Made by a program: the position numbers and the translations under genes | The notes under the pieces: generated by a model | Databases searched by the model: none | What the model was told of the DNA's origin: nothing | Seen by the model: only the letters and a program-made list of their open reading frames with translations | Assembly: GCA_964415185.1 (NCBI GenBank) | Contig: CAYPZI010000001.1 | Coordinates: forward strand, 1 to 64,000 | Source of the DNA: CAYVBJ01 sp964415185 | Lineage (GTDB): Bacteria; Bacteroidota; Rhodothermia; Balneolales; Balneolaceae | DNA: 64,000 nucleotides | Direction of reading: 5' to 3' | Shown: positions 27,402 to 36,009 of the stretch, piece by piece | How the letters are laid out: each line of letters opens with the position of its first letter | Position numbering within the stretch: position 1 is the stretch's first letter

Positions 27402-28548
27402 TGGATAATACTTGTACCAGGCTTTCGATTTGTTCCTGTGAATGTTTAGCTGACACGGTAATTCTGAGCCTTCCGGATCCCTCGGGAACGGTTGGCGGAC
27501 GAATTGCCGATACAAAAAAGCCGTTCGCAAGCAGTTTTTCAGAAATCATTAGCGTTCTGCTGTCACTCCCTGTTACAACGGGAATAATTTGTGAATTGCT
27601 GTCAAGATAATTTGCGCCTGTATCTTTCAAACGTTTTCTTAAATAAGATGAATTGAAATGGATTTTATCCCTTTCCCTATTCATACCGGTCAGCATTTCA
27701 AAAGATGCCGATACGGATCCGATTACCGAGGGTGGCAGCGATGTGGTATATATAAATCCGTTGCAATAATTTACCAGGTACTCTTTTAACTTCTTGCTCA
27801 TCAGTGCGGCAGCCCCAAAAGCTCCCACGGCTTTACCGAAAGTAACCAGCAAAAGATCTGTATTTTCATTGCCGGCAGCGAGTCCGAGGCCTTGGTATCC
27901 ATAGAGGCCTGTGGCATGCGCATCATCTGCATAAAGAAGTGCACCGTAATTTCTGCATAACACTCCTGTTTCATTCAACGGTGCTATATCGCCGTCCATG
28001 CTGAATACCGATTCGGTAACGACCCATACAGCCGATCTCTTTTTTTCTGTGTATTTTTGAAGCAAACTTTCAAGATGGTCAAGATCATTATGCCTGTATC
28101 TTACAAGTGAAGCCCGGCTGGCGCTGCATCCGCTCAACAGGCTATTGTGGCACAATTTATCGGCAAGTATATAATCATGCCTTCCTGTTAATGCCGGCAA
28201 GATCGAGACATTAGCCTGAAAACCACTGTTAAAAATCAAAGCTTCCCTGCCGTACAATGATTTTAATTGTTCTTCAAGCTGTAAATGGATTGGCAACGTT
28301 CCGGTAATTAGCCTGGAAGCAGAAGATGAAGTGCCATACTTTTCGGTATATTCAATTGACCTGTTCTTCAAAAAGATATGATTTGCCAGTCCCAGGTAAT
28401 CGTTGCTGCTAAAATCGATACAATTGCGGCCATTAACCAGCAAGGCATTCTCCGTTCTATCTACGGGATTCAACTGCCTTAAACGACTGTTTTGTTTACG
28501 GTCGCTAATTTTTGAATTGTAAAATTCCAATCCGGAATTATTACTCAC
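27394..28548 (-). CDS. bioF: 8-amino-7-oxononanoate synthase
   Basis: A 384-residue PLP enzyme that condenses pimeloyl-ACP with L-alanine to give KAPA. Family motifs are intact: NDYLGLANH near the start, GTSSSASRLITGT, the substrate site FNSGFQAN, DDAHATGLYG with the PLP-binding Asp, and the Schiff-base Lys in TFGKAVGAFGAA. It is the first biotin gene of the minus-strand cluster; its ATG overlaps the end of the DUF4837 gene by eight bases. Confidence 0.95.
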   Translation of the reverse strand: MSNNSGLEFYNSKISDRKQNSRLRQLNPVDRTENALLVNGRNCIDFSSNDYLGLANHIFLKNRSIEYTEKYGTSSSASRLITGTLPIHLQLEEQLKSLYGREALIFNSGFQANVSILPALTGRHDYILADKLCHNSLLSGCSASRASLVRYRHNDLDHLESLLQKYTEKKRSAVWVVTESVFSMDGDIAPLNETGVLCRNYGALLYADDAHATGLYGYQGLGLAAGNENTDLLLVTFGKAVGAFGAAALMSKKLKEYLVNYCNGFIYTTSLPPSVIGSVSASFEMLTGMNRERDKIHFNSSYLRKRLKDTGANYLDSNSQIIPVVTGSDSRTLMISEKLLANGFFVSAIRPPTVPEGSGRLRITVSAKHSQEQIESLVQVLSNA

Positions 28549-29647
28549 GAACGGCGCCTGCTAAATTTTTTGATGAATCGGTCCAGGTGGAATCACTTTG
28601 AAATGTTCGGCCCATTGCCCTGAACTGCATTACAAATCTGCGTTTGTTTATGCTGGGTGCAAACTGGCCATACTCTACCATAAAGAGCCTGTCAACAGAC
28701 GGGTCATGATAAATAAAGTTAACAAACGGCCCGCCCATAAAATCATTCGTCATCTTCCAGGTACCCAGGGTTTCAAAACCGGTCAGCCTGTTACCCTCAA
28801 GGTCCATTTTCTCTGTAATTACAGGCCTGCCATATTCGGTGGTTACAAACGACTCTTCACGCTCACCTCTGACATAAATTTCCATAAGTGAGTCGCGGGT
28901 TGCATTTATCCAGTCGGATGTAATGAAATCGGTATTTTCGACACCATCTTTCCACCAGGCCCACATCCATCTGTCGTTTTGTGGTAAAACTCTTCTGAAA
29001 CTTACCACATTCGTGGTATCCACTGTCCATACATAGTCGTGTTGCATTCTCACTTTCCACCCATAATTTTGCCACAGGGAATCAGAAATAGCTGTTTGTT
29101 CGCCTTTCTCATAAACTTCCTCAGTGCGTCGTTCAAACTCACGTTCAATAAGGTTGTCAACAAGAGGTTCGGATGAGGCTTCAATTTTCGAAGCCAGGGT
29201 TGAGTCGTTGTTTGAAGTCAACACCAGAGCCCACTGGTCTCTCGACCATTCATCTTCAAGCGGAAAGGCAAAACTTTGCCCATCCCTGACTCGTTGCTCA
29301 ACCTCATCACTCAGAATAGCGCTGATAAACGTGCCAACATTGGAATCGCTGTCAATTGGTGCGGCAAAGATAAGATTCTTTTGCCTTTTAAGGCGGTCAA
29401 GTTCGTTGTTTGTGTTAAAATCCGTTAAAACCAGATTAAAGAGTGGTTCATAGGTGGGTACCGTTTCAATTTTTGCACCAAAACTGTTTTGTATCGCTTG
29501 GTATGTATCGCTCTCCCACATGGTTGAATCCATTACGACAAAAATTTGATCCATATTTCCAACAGATTTCGGTTTGTAGTCACCTTCACAGCTCAGGATT
29601 AAAAAAGAAAATATTACAATTACAAAATAGACTGAATTTTTGGACAT
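28541..29647 (-). CDS. DUF4837-family lipoprotein
   Basis: A 368-residue lipoprotein. The signal (SVYFVIVIFSFLILSC) ends in a lipobox LILSC. The mature part matches the Bacteroidota/Balneolota family DUF4837 in its opening VVMDSTMWES, the internal YDF-like NLVLTDFN, and the late QFRAMGRTFQSD. These are large uncharacterised lipoproteins, often encoded near cofactor or envelope genes. It is the first gene of the transcript leading into bioF, and translation overlaps bioF by eight bases. A link to biotin is only by position. Confidence 0.8.
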   Translation of the reverse strand: MSKNSVYFVIVIFSFLILSCEGDYKPKSVGNMDQIFVVMDSTMWESDTYQAIQNSFGAKIETVPTYEPLFNLVLTDFNTNNELDRLKRQKNLIFAAPIDSDSNVGTFISAILSDEVEQRVRDGQSFAFPLEDEWSRDQWALVLTSNNDSTLASKIEASSEPLVDNLIEREFERRTEEVYEKGEQTAISDSLWQNYGWKVRMQHDYVWTVDTTNVVSFRRVLPQNDRWMWAWWKDGVENTDFITSDWINATRDSLMEIYVRGEREESFVTTEYGRPVITEKMDLEGNRLTGFETLGTWKMTNDFMGGPFVNFIYHDPSVDRLFMVEYGQFAPSINKRRFVMQFRAMGRTFQSDSTWTDSSKNLAGAVRE

Positions 29648-29727
29648 GATGGTAAATTTAGAATTCCGGTTTTATGCAAAATTTTAAATGTCATTTGCGT
29701 GAAAAAGAAATCTCAGTTCATAATTAT

Positions 29728-30549
29728 TTAGAGTTTAATATTCCCAAATTTCAGATTATAAACAAAAGAAAAGAGTAATTTTTCCCATCCTGAACCAGGA
29801 TAGTTTTTGCGGATTTCATCTATCAGCGCACTTCCGACGATGAACCCGTCCACTTCCGCTGCTATAACCCTTGCATCTTCATGGCTTTTTATTCCAAAAC
29901 CAACCAGCTTGGGATTCTTTTTGATATTCTTTTTAACCCGGTCTATAAATTTACTCACAGATTTAGCAACTTCGTCACCTTCTCTTGCTCCTGTTACACC
30001 GGTTACGGAAACACAATAGACAAATCCTTCCGACTTCCGGTCAATAAGCTGCATCCGTTCATCCCGGGTGTTGGGAGCCACCAGATAGATTAATTTCAAC
30101 CCTGCACTCCGGGTATCAGCTTCAATTATAGCAGATTCTTCAACAGGCAGATCCGGAATTATGAGTCCGTCGACACCGGCAGAAGATGCTTCATTACAAA
30201 ATTTTGTAACGCCATATCGATGTATGGGATTTATATATCCCATCAGAATTATAGGAATCCCGGAATTTAGCCTTACCTCTTTTACCATTTCAAAAATCTT
30301 GTCAATAGAAATTCCATTTTGAATTGCCACTTCACTCGAATGCTGAATGGTAGGGCCATCCGCAAGAGGGTCGCTAAACGGCATTCCCAATTCAATGAGA
30401 TCAGCCCCGTTCTTTTCAAAACCCGATATGAGCTTTACAGTGGAATCCAAGTCAGGATATCCGGCGGTTAAGAAAAGCGACATGATCTTGTCATCAGCCT
30501 TTTTCTTACTGAATACTTGTGAAATACGATCCGTTACCTTTGTAGTCAT
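29728..30549 (-). CDS. trpA: Tryptophan synthase alpha subunit
   Basis: A 273-residue TIM barrel that cleaves indole-3-glycerol phosphate to indole, which is channelled to TrpB. Catalytic Glu (LIELGMPFSDPLADGP) and Asp (GVDGLIIPDLPVEE) are present, and the phosphate-binding region reads VGFGIKSHEDARV and GSALI. It overlaps trpB by four bases (ATGA). It is the last gene of the trp operon. Confidence 0.97.
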   Translation of the reverse strand: MTTKVTDRISQVFSKKKADDKIMSLFLTAGYPDLDSTVKLISGFEKNGADLIELGMPFSDPLADGPTIQHSSEVAIQNGISIDKIFEMVKEVRLNSGIPIILMGYINPIHRYGVTKFCNEASSAGVDGLIIPDLPVEESAIIEADTRSAGLKLIYLVAPNTRDERMQLIDRKSEGFVYCVSVTGVTGAREGDEVAKSVSKFIDRVKKNIKKNPKLVGFGIKSHEDARVIAAEVDGFIVGSALIDEIRKNYPGSGWEKLLFSFVYNLKFGNIKL

Positions 30550-31730
30550 AAATAATCTGAGATGGTTTTCATATCTTTATCGCCCCTGCCAGAGCAGTTA
30601 ACCACAACTATTTCATCTGTTGAGGTGAGTGGCATCAATGTTTCAAGATAAGCCAATGCATGAGCGGTTTCAATTGCCGGTATGATTCCTTCCTTTTCTG
30701 ACAGCAGCTTCACAGCCTGCATTGCCTGATCATCCGTTACACCAAAATAGTGAACCCGGTTTATGTCATGGAGGTAGGAATGCTCCGGGCCAATTCCCGG
30801 GTAATCAAGGCCTGCACTAATGGAATGTGCAATCTGTATCTGACCTTCTTCGCTCTGTAACAAGTAGCTTAGCGAACCGTGAAGCACCCCCGGACTCCCT
30901 TTTGTGAGCGTAGCAGCCGTTTTATCCGTATCAGCACCCAGGCCCGCTGCCTCAATTCCAATCATCTTCACATTTTCATCTTCCAGAAACGGATGAAAAA
31001 ACCCGATGGCATTGGATCCGCCACCTACACAAGCCACCAGATAGTCGGGTATTTTTCCCTCTTTGCTTTTGAGCTGTTGTCTTGTTTCATTACCGATCAC
31101 CCTGTGAAAATTTCTGACCATTTTGGGATAAGGATGCGGGCCTACTACCGAACCGATCACGTAAAAAGTGTCGTCCACGTTCGTTACCCAATCCCTGATC
31201 GCCTCATTGGTTGCATCTTTCAGGGTTTTCGATCCGCTCACAACTTTTCGAACCTCAGCCCCGAGCAACCGCATTCTGTCAACGTTCAGCTTCTGTCTCT
31301 GCATATCTTCTTCACCCATGTAAACAATACACTTTAAGCCGAACTTTGCACAGGCTGTCGCAGTGGCCACGCCATGTTGTCCCGCGCCGGTTTCTGCAAT
31401 AATTCGTGATTTACCCATCTTTTGGGCAAGCAAAACCTGCCCGATTGCATTATTAATTTTATGAGCGCCGGTATGGCACAGATCTTCCCTCTTCAAGTAG
31501 ATCTTTGCCTTTTGATAGTGATCGGTCAACCGGTCGGCAAGTGTGAGTTTGGTAGGACGCCCCACATACTCGTGCAGAAGGTCATAGAACTCGGATTCAA
31601 AAACCGGGTCACCGGCAAAATGATCATAAGCCTTTTCAAGATCTTCAAGTGCGGGTATCAAAATTTCTGGTACGAACTTCCCGCCGTATTTGCCGAAATA
31701 CCCGGTTTTGTCGGGTGCATCATATTTCAT
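30546..31730 (-). CDS. trpB: Tryptophan synthase beta subunit
   Basis: A 394-residue PLP enzyme that joins indole with serine. The PLP Lys lies in TGAHKINNA, the COMM/substrate region is AETGAGQHGVATATAC, the phosphate loop CVGGGSNAIG, and the C-terminal VVNCSGRGDKDM is typical. This is the standard TrpB1, not the longer TrpB2. It lies 67 bases downstream of trpF and overlaps trpA. Confidence 0.97.
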   Translation of the reverse strand: MKYDAPDKTGYFGKYGGKFVPEILIPALEDLEKAYDHFAGDPVFESEFYDLLHEYVGRPTKLTLADRLTDHYQKAKIYLKREDLCHTGAHKINNAIGQVLLAQKMGKSRIIAETGAGQHGVATATACAKFGLKCIVYMGEEDMQRQKLNVDRMRLLGAEVRKVVSGSKTLKDATNEAIRDWVTNVDDTFYVIGSVVGPHPYPKMVRNFHRVIGNETRQQLKSKEGKIPDYLVACVGGGSNAIGFFHPFLEDENVKMIGIEAAGLGADTDKTAATLTKGSPGVLHGSLSYLLQSEEGQIQIAHSISAGLDYPGIGPEHSYLHDINRVHYFGVTDDQAMQAVKLLSEKEGIIPAIETAHALAYLETLMPLTSTDEIVVVNCSGRGDKDMKTISDYL

Positions 31731-31797
31731 TTATTCTGGTATTTTCTGAGTAATTATAATTTTATTAACAATTTACCCTGTCTCGGAATTGCCTCTG

Positions 31798-32472
31798 TCA
31801 AAGATCCCCCATCTCCTGCTTCTCCCAGACAGTGCGCATTTCATCAAAGAAGGTTTCAATTTTATCAAAATCCTTTAGCCCCGGAGCTTTTTCAACTCCA
31901 CTTGATAAATCAACGGCATAAGGATTAACGGAAGCAACAGCAGTACTGATATTGCTGCTGTTTAAGCCTCCCGATAAGAAGAAAGGTTTATTTATTTCCA
32001 ATTCAGATATAATATCCCAATTAAAGACCTCGCCGCTTCCTCCCCATTTACCCGGTACGTTTGTATCAAAAAGATAGTATTCCACAACATCCTCGTACGA
32101 ATCTATCTCTGATTGAAGTTCTTCTCCCGCAATACCACTCCGGATATGTATCGCCTTTACTACCGGTTTGTCAATCATCCTGCAATAATCGGGAGATTCC
32201 TTACCGTGCAACTGAACCAGGTTAACGCCTGTTTCTGTCACAATTCTGTTCACATCATCCAGGGCACTGTTCACAAAAACCGCAACTGTTTCAAGGCCGC
32301 CAAGCCAGTTAATAATGGCACCGGCTTTTGCAGGATCAATGTAACGTTCGCTTTTATCGTAAAAAATAAAACCGATATAATCGGCCATAGCCCCTGCAGC
32401 AAAACGTGCATCTTCAAGATTGGTGATTCCGCATATTTTCACTTTGGTTCTTCTTTCAATATCCTGAAACAT
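31798..32472 (-). CDS. trpF: Phosphoribosylanthranilate isomerase
   Basis: A 224-residue TIM barrel performing the Amadori rearrangement in tryptophan synthesis. The catalytic Cys is in VKICGITNLEDA, and the catalytic Asp in YLFDTNVPGKWGGSGEVF, followed by FLSGGLNSSNI and VDLSSGVEKAPGLKD. I place the start at the ATG at 32472, two bases after the trpC stop; a TTG at 32478 is possible. Confidence 0.95.
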   Translation of the reverse strand: MFQDIERRTKVKICGITNLEDARFAAGAMADYIGFIFYDKSERYIDPAKAGAIINWLGGLETVAVFVNSALDDVNRIVTETGVNLVQLHGKESPDYCRMIDKPVVKAIHIRSGIAGEELQSEIDSYEDVVEYYLFDTNVPGKWGGSGEVFNWDIISELEINKPFFLSGGLNSSNISTAVASVNPYAVDLSSGVEKAPGLKDFDKIETFFDEMRTVWEKQEMGDL

Positions 32473-32474
32473 GA

Positions 32475-33284
32475 TCAATTAATCTCCGGTTTATTAATCA
32501 TATTCACATTCAATAATTCCTTCAGAGCTTTTCCGGGATCGGGCTGTCTCATCAGGTGTTCTCCGATCAGGGCAGCATCAATTTCGTTTTCATTTAGAAA
32601 ATTTAAATCCGATTGCCTTTTTAAACCGCTTTCCGACACTTTTACAATATTTGACGGGGCTTCGTTCAGTAATTCAATTCCCTGATGGAGATTCACTTCA
32701 AAGGTGTGCAGGTTTCTGTTATTCACACCAAAAATCCTGACCTGTTCCCAATTCAATTTATTCTTGTCATCTCTGCTGTAGCATTCAACCAAAGCTTCAA
32801 GGCCGGCTTCCTTTACCGCAGCCAGTAACTCGGACAATTGAGCTTCTGAAACAATCGTTGCAATTAATAATACGGCATCGGCACCGTAAGCCCTGGCTTC
32901 GAAAACCTGATAGGGATCAAGTATGAAGTCTTTGCGTAACAATGGTATAGATATCACTTTCGATATGTTTTCAAGATACGATAAACTGCCCTTAAAAAAG
33001 GGCTCATCTGTTAGCACGGATATACCCGAAGCGCCGTTTTCTTCATATGATTTTGCTATTTCAAGATAATTAAAATCAGGCCTTATCAACCCTTTCGAAG
33101 GTGATGCTTTTTTAATTTCGGCTATTACTGAAACATGTTTATCAGCTTTCAACGTGCCTGATAGCGACCTTCTCTCTTTGTGATACAATTCAAAGGATTC
33201 AAAATCCCTGAGTGTAACTTTTCTTTTTTTCTTTAAAAGGCCTGATTTAGTCTCTTCAACAATCCGGTCAAGAATAGTCGGCAT
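32475..33284 (-). CDS. trpC: Indole-3-glycerol phosphate synthase
   Basis: About 269 residues from the ATG at 33284 (MPTILDRIVEETK). AGGAG lies a few bases upstream and the start sits one base after the trpD stop, so this start is better than the ATG at 33302. It closes the indole ring of CdRP. Conserved features include IAEIKKASPSKG, the catalytic Lys in LLRKDFIL, EALVECYSRDD, GVNNRNLHTFEV and VSESGLK. Confidence 0.96.
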   Translation of the reverse strand: MPTILDRIVEETKSGLLKKKRKVTLRDFESFELYHKERRSLSGTLKADKHVSVIAEIKKASPSKGLIRPDFNYLEIAKSYEENGASGISVLTDEPFFKGSLSYLENISKVISIPLLRKDFILDPYQVFEARAYGADAVLLIATIVSEAQLSELLAAVKEAGLEALVECYSRDDKNKLNWEQVRIFGVNNRNLHTFEVNLHQGIELLNEAPSNIVKVSESGLKRQSDLNFLNENEIDAALIGEHLMRQPDPGKALKELLNVNMINKPEIN

Positions 33285-33285
33285 G

Positions 33286-34320
33286 TCAGCTCCTGTAGTC
33301 ATTGGTTGCTGTTATAAATTCATTCAGTTTCTCAAGCGCTTTGCCCGACTCAATACTTTCTTTAGCCATACCAACCGTTTCATTCAAATCGCCGGTTTTA
33401 CCGGATACCAGTATGGCAAATGCTGCATTCAAAATTACAATTTCCTTCTTAGGTTTATCTGATTTATTTGCAAGAACATCTCTCAGGATTTCAGCATTGA
33501 CTGAGCTGTCACCGCCCTGCAATTCCTCATGTGATGCCTTTTCAAAACCCAGCTCCATCGGGTCAAACAGTTGCTCATTAATCATATTACCATCCGGCAA
33601 TTCGAAAAGCAGGGTTTTGTCGGTCAGGCTTATTTCATCCAGACCGTCCAGGGCACTTACCGTAAACGCTTTTTCTGTTTGCAGTTTGACCAGGATTTGT
33701 GCCATTTGCTTTGCTGCATCTTTGCTGAATGCACCGATAACCTGCCTCCTGACTCCAGCCGGGTTCAGTAATGGCCCGAGCATGTTAAAAAATGTCCGCA
33801 CACCCAGTGCCTTGCGGGCCGGCATCACATATTTCATGGCCGGATGGAAGTTTGGCGCAAACATGAATGCCATTCCGGTATTTTCAAAAACCTTTTCAAC
33901 CTTTTCTTTTTCAAGTGAAGGGTCGGCTCCCAAAATTTCAAGCACATCCGCACTTCCGCATTTGCTTGAAATACTTCTGTTTCCATGTTTTAACACCGGT
34001 ACACCGGCACCTGCAACCACAAACATTGCTGTGGTTGAAATATTAAAGGTTCCCAGGTTGTCACCGCCGGTTCCACACAGGTCAACAGCATTTTCCGTAT
34101 TCACTTCAACCCGGATAGCCGCATTACGCATCACCTTTACAAAAGCAGTCAGCTCTTCTGCCGTCTCCCCTTTGGTTCTCATTCCAAAGAGAAAGGCAGC
34201 TACAGCCGGGTCTTCAACCTGACCGTCAATAATTTGATTCATGGCAAATTCTGCCTCCGAATTTGTCAAATCTTCATTGATGGAAACTTTTTCAAGTATT
34301 TCTTTAAAGCTATGTGCCAT
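33286..34320 (-). CDS. trpD: Anthranilate phosphoribosyltransferase
   Basis: A 344-residue enzyme that transfers phosphoribose from PRPP to anthranilate. The PRPP-binding motif CGTGGDNLGTFNIST and the anthranilate-site motif KHGNRSISSKCGSADVLE are intact, as is GVRTFFNMLGPLLNPA. It is a stand-alone TrpD, not fused to TrpG. The trpC start lies next to its stop. Confidence 0.97.
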   Translation of the reverse strand: MAHSFKEILEKVSINEDLTNSEAEFAMNQIIDGQVEDPAVAAFLFGMRTKGETAEELTAFVKVMRNAAIRVEVNTENAVDLCGTGGDNLGTFNISTTAMFVVAGAGVPVLKHGNRSISSKCGSADVLEILGADPSLEKEKVEKVFENTGMAFMFAPNFHPAMKYVMPARKALGVRTFFNMLGPLLNPAGVRRQVIGAFSKDAAKQMAQILVKLQTEKAFTVSALDGLDEISLTDKTLLFELPDGNMINEQLFDPMELGFEKASHEELQGGDSSVNAEILRDVLANKSDKPKKEIVILNAAFAILVSGKTGDLNETVGMAKESIESGKALEKLNEFITATNDYRS

Positions 34321-34335
34321 AGTTAATTAAATTCT

Positions 34336-34935
34336 TCAAATGTGATCTTTTCCGGCTTTTATTTTAAAATCTTTTTTAAGCCAGTTTCTGATAATTTTAG
34401 GTCCTTCGGTTGTGAGGATACTCTCGGGATGAAATTGTATCCCTTCAAGAGGATAAAATTTGTGGCGTATGCCCATCACCACCTTATCATCGGTACATGC
34501 TGAAATTTCAAAAATTTCCTCCGAGACCGATTCTCTTTCAAGGGCAAGTGAATGGTAACGCGTAGCCGTAAAGCCGTTTTCAACTCCCCGGAATATGGTT
34601 TGGTTATCATGATAAACTTTCGATGTTTTTCCGTGCATCAGTGTAGGGGCATGAACCACATTTGCGCCGTACACATGACCAATTGCCTGATGGCCCAGGC
34701 ATACGCCCAGGATCGGAATTTCAGGCCCCAGCTCAGCGATTAAACTTTCCGTAATCCCGGCCCTTTCGGGGCGCCCGGGTCCGGGTGATATCAATATTTT
34801 AGTGGGATTAAGGCTTTTGATTTCATCCACCGTAATCTCATCATTACGGACAACTTTATATTCCGGCCGGTCAACAGCAACAAGATGAACCAAGTTAAAG
34901 GTAAACGAATCGTAATTGTCAATTATAAGAATCAT
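34336..34935 (-). CDS. trpG: Anthranilate synthase glutaminase subunit
   Basis: A 199-residue class I glutamine amidotransferase. I start it at the ATG at 34935 (MILIIDNYDSFTF), the canonical N-terminus, rather than a TTG at 34974. The catalytic triad is present: Cys in GVCLGHQAIGH, and His-x-Glu in IQFHPESILT. It supplies ammonia to TrpE. It lies directly after trpS and before trpD. Confidence 0.96.
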   Translation of the reverse strand: MILIIDNYDSFTFNLVHLVAVDRPEYKVVRNDEITVDEIKSLNPTKILISPGPGRPERAGITESLIAELGPEIPILGVCLGHQAIGHVYGANVVHAPTLMHGKTSKVYHDNQTIFRGVENGFTATRYHSLALERESVSEEIFEISACTDDKVVMGIRHKFYPLEGIQFHPESILTTEGPKIIRNWLKKDFKIKAGKDHI

Positions 34936-34974
34936 CCGTTCTGTGCTGTTTCGGTTTAATAAATTTTTGCTCAA

Positions 34975-35973
34975 TTAAAAATTTTCAAAACTTCTGTACA
35001 GCCCCGTTACCTCACGTATCGGTGCCATAACCTCTTCGGCTCTTCTTCTCGCCCTGATTCCGCCTTCCCGGAGTACATCATCCACATAACCGGGATTTTT
35101 CTCCAGATCTCTTCTCTTTTCCCTGGCCGCGGCAAAGTATTCGTTTATTAACGAGAGAAGCTCTTTCTTTGCATGCCCGTATCCGTAGCCCCCTGATCTG
35201 TATTTACCGGCTATTTCTTCCGTTTTATCTTTATCAGCAAACAAACGTATCAGTGAAAATACATTACAGGAATCAGGATCCTTCGGCTCTTCCAGGGGAG
35301 TTGAATCGGTCTGAATTGACATCACCTTCTTCTTCAGCTTCTTGCCTTCATCAAAAATATTAATCGTATTTCCGTACGATTTGCTCATTTTCCGGCCGTC
35401 AACTCCCGGAACAGTTGCAACCGATTTCAGAATATGCTCTTTCGGCACGATCAAATATTCGTCATCATACGCATAATTAAACTTTCCGGCCAGGTCTCGT
35501 GCAATTTCTATATTCTGTTTTTGATCTTCACCCACAGGCACGATATGTGAATGATAGATGAGAATATCGGCTGCCTGGAGTATAGGATATGTGAAGAGGC
35601 CTATATTCGGGCTCAGTCCGTTTGCCACCTTGTCTTTATACGCCACCCCCTTTTCCATCATCGAGACCGGTGTAAGACATCCAAGTATCCACGCAAGCTC
35701 AGTTGTTTGCGGTACGTCCGATTGTGCAAAAAGCGTACATTTCTCCGGATCAAGACCCAATGCGAGATAGTCCATTACTACATCCCTTGTGTACTGTCTT
35801 AGTTTTTCTCCGTCCTGTACTGAAGTAAGGGAGTGATAATTCGCAAGGAAATAAAACGCTTCACCCTCTTCCTGCATCCGGATATGCTGCCTCATGGCTC
35901 CGAAATAATTACCCAAATGGAGTTTACCTGAAGGCTGAATTCCGGACAATATTGTTTTTTCAGTGATTGTCAT
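34975..35973 (-). CDS. trpS: Tryptophanyl-tRNA synthetase
   Basis: A 332-residue class I synthetase of normal length. The HIGH motif occurs as PSGKLHLGNYFG and the KMSKS loop as GRKMSKSYGN. Tryptophan-pocket and dimer residues resemble those of other bacterial TrpS. What is unusual is the place: it is embedded between trpE and trpG in the same transcript, downstream of a Trp-codon attenuator. This makes the enzyme that charges tRNA-Trp subject to control by tRNA-Trp charging. Confidence 0.97.
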   Translation of the reverse strand: MTITEKTILSGIQPSGKLHLGNYFGAMRQHIRMQEEGEAFYFLANYHSLTSVQDGEKLRQYTRDVVMDYLALGLDPEKCTLFAQSDVPQTTELAWILGCLTPVSMMEKGVAYKDKVANGLSPNIGLFTYPILQAADILIYHSHIVPVGEDQKQNIEIARDLAGKFNYAYDDEYLIVPKEHILKSVATVPGVDGRKMSKSYGNTINIFDEGKKLKKKVMSIQTDSTPLEEPKDPDSCNVFSLIRLFADKDKTEEIAGKYRSGGYGYGHAKKELLSLINEYFAAAREKRRDLEKNPGYVDDVLREGGIRARRRAEEVMAPIREVTGLYRSFENF

Positions 35974-36009
35974 TTCAAAATTTGTTTTGGTTCAACTTCA
36001 TTTTCCAAT

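Noticed and set aside
33302..34222. A 306-residue plus-strand frame antisense to trpD
   Set aside because: It is a mirror frame of a strongly conserved gene; its Ser/Pro-rich translation is typical of antisense frames.
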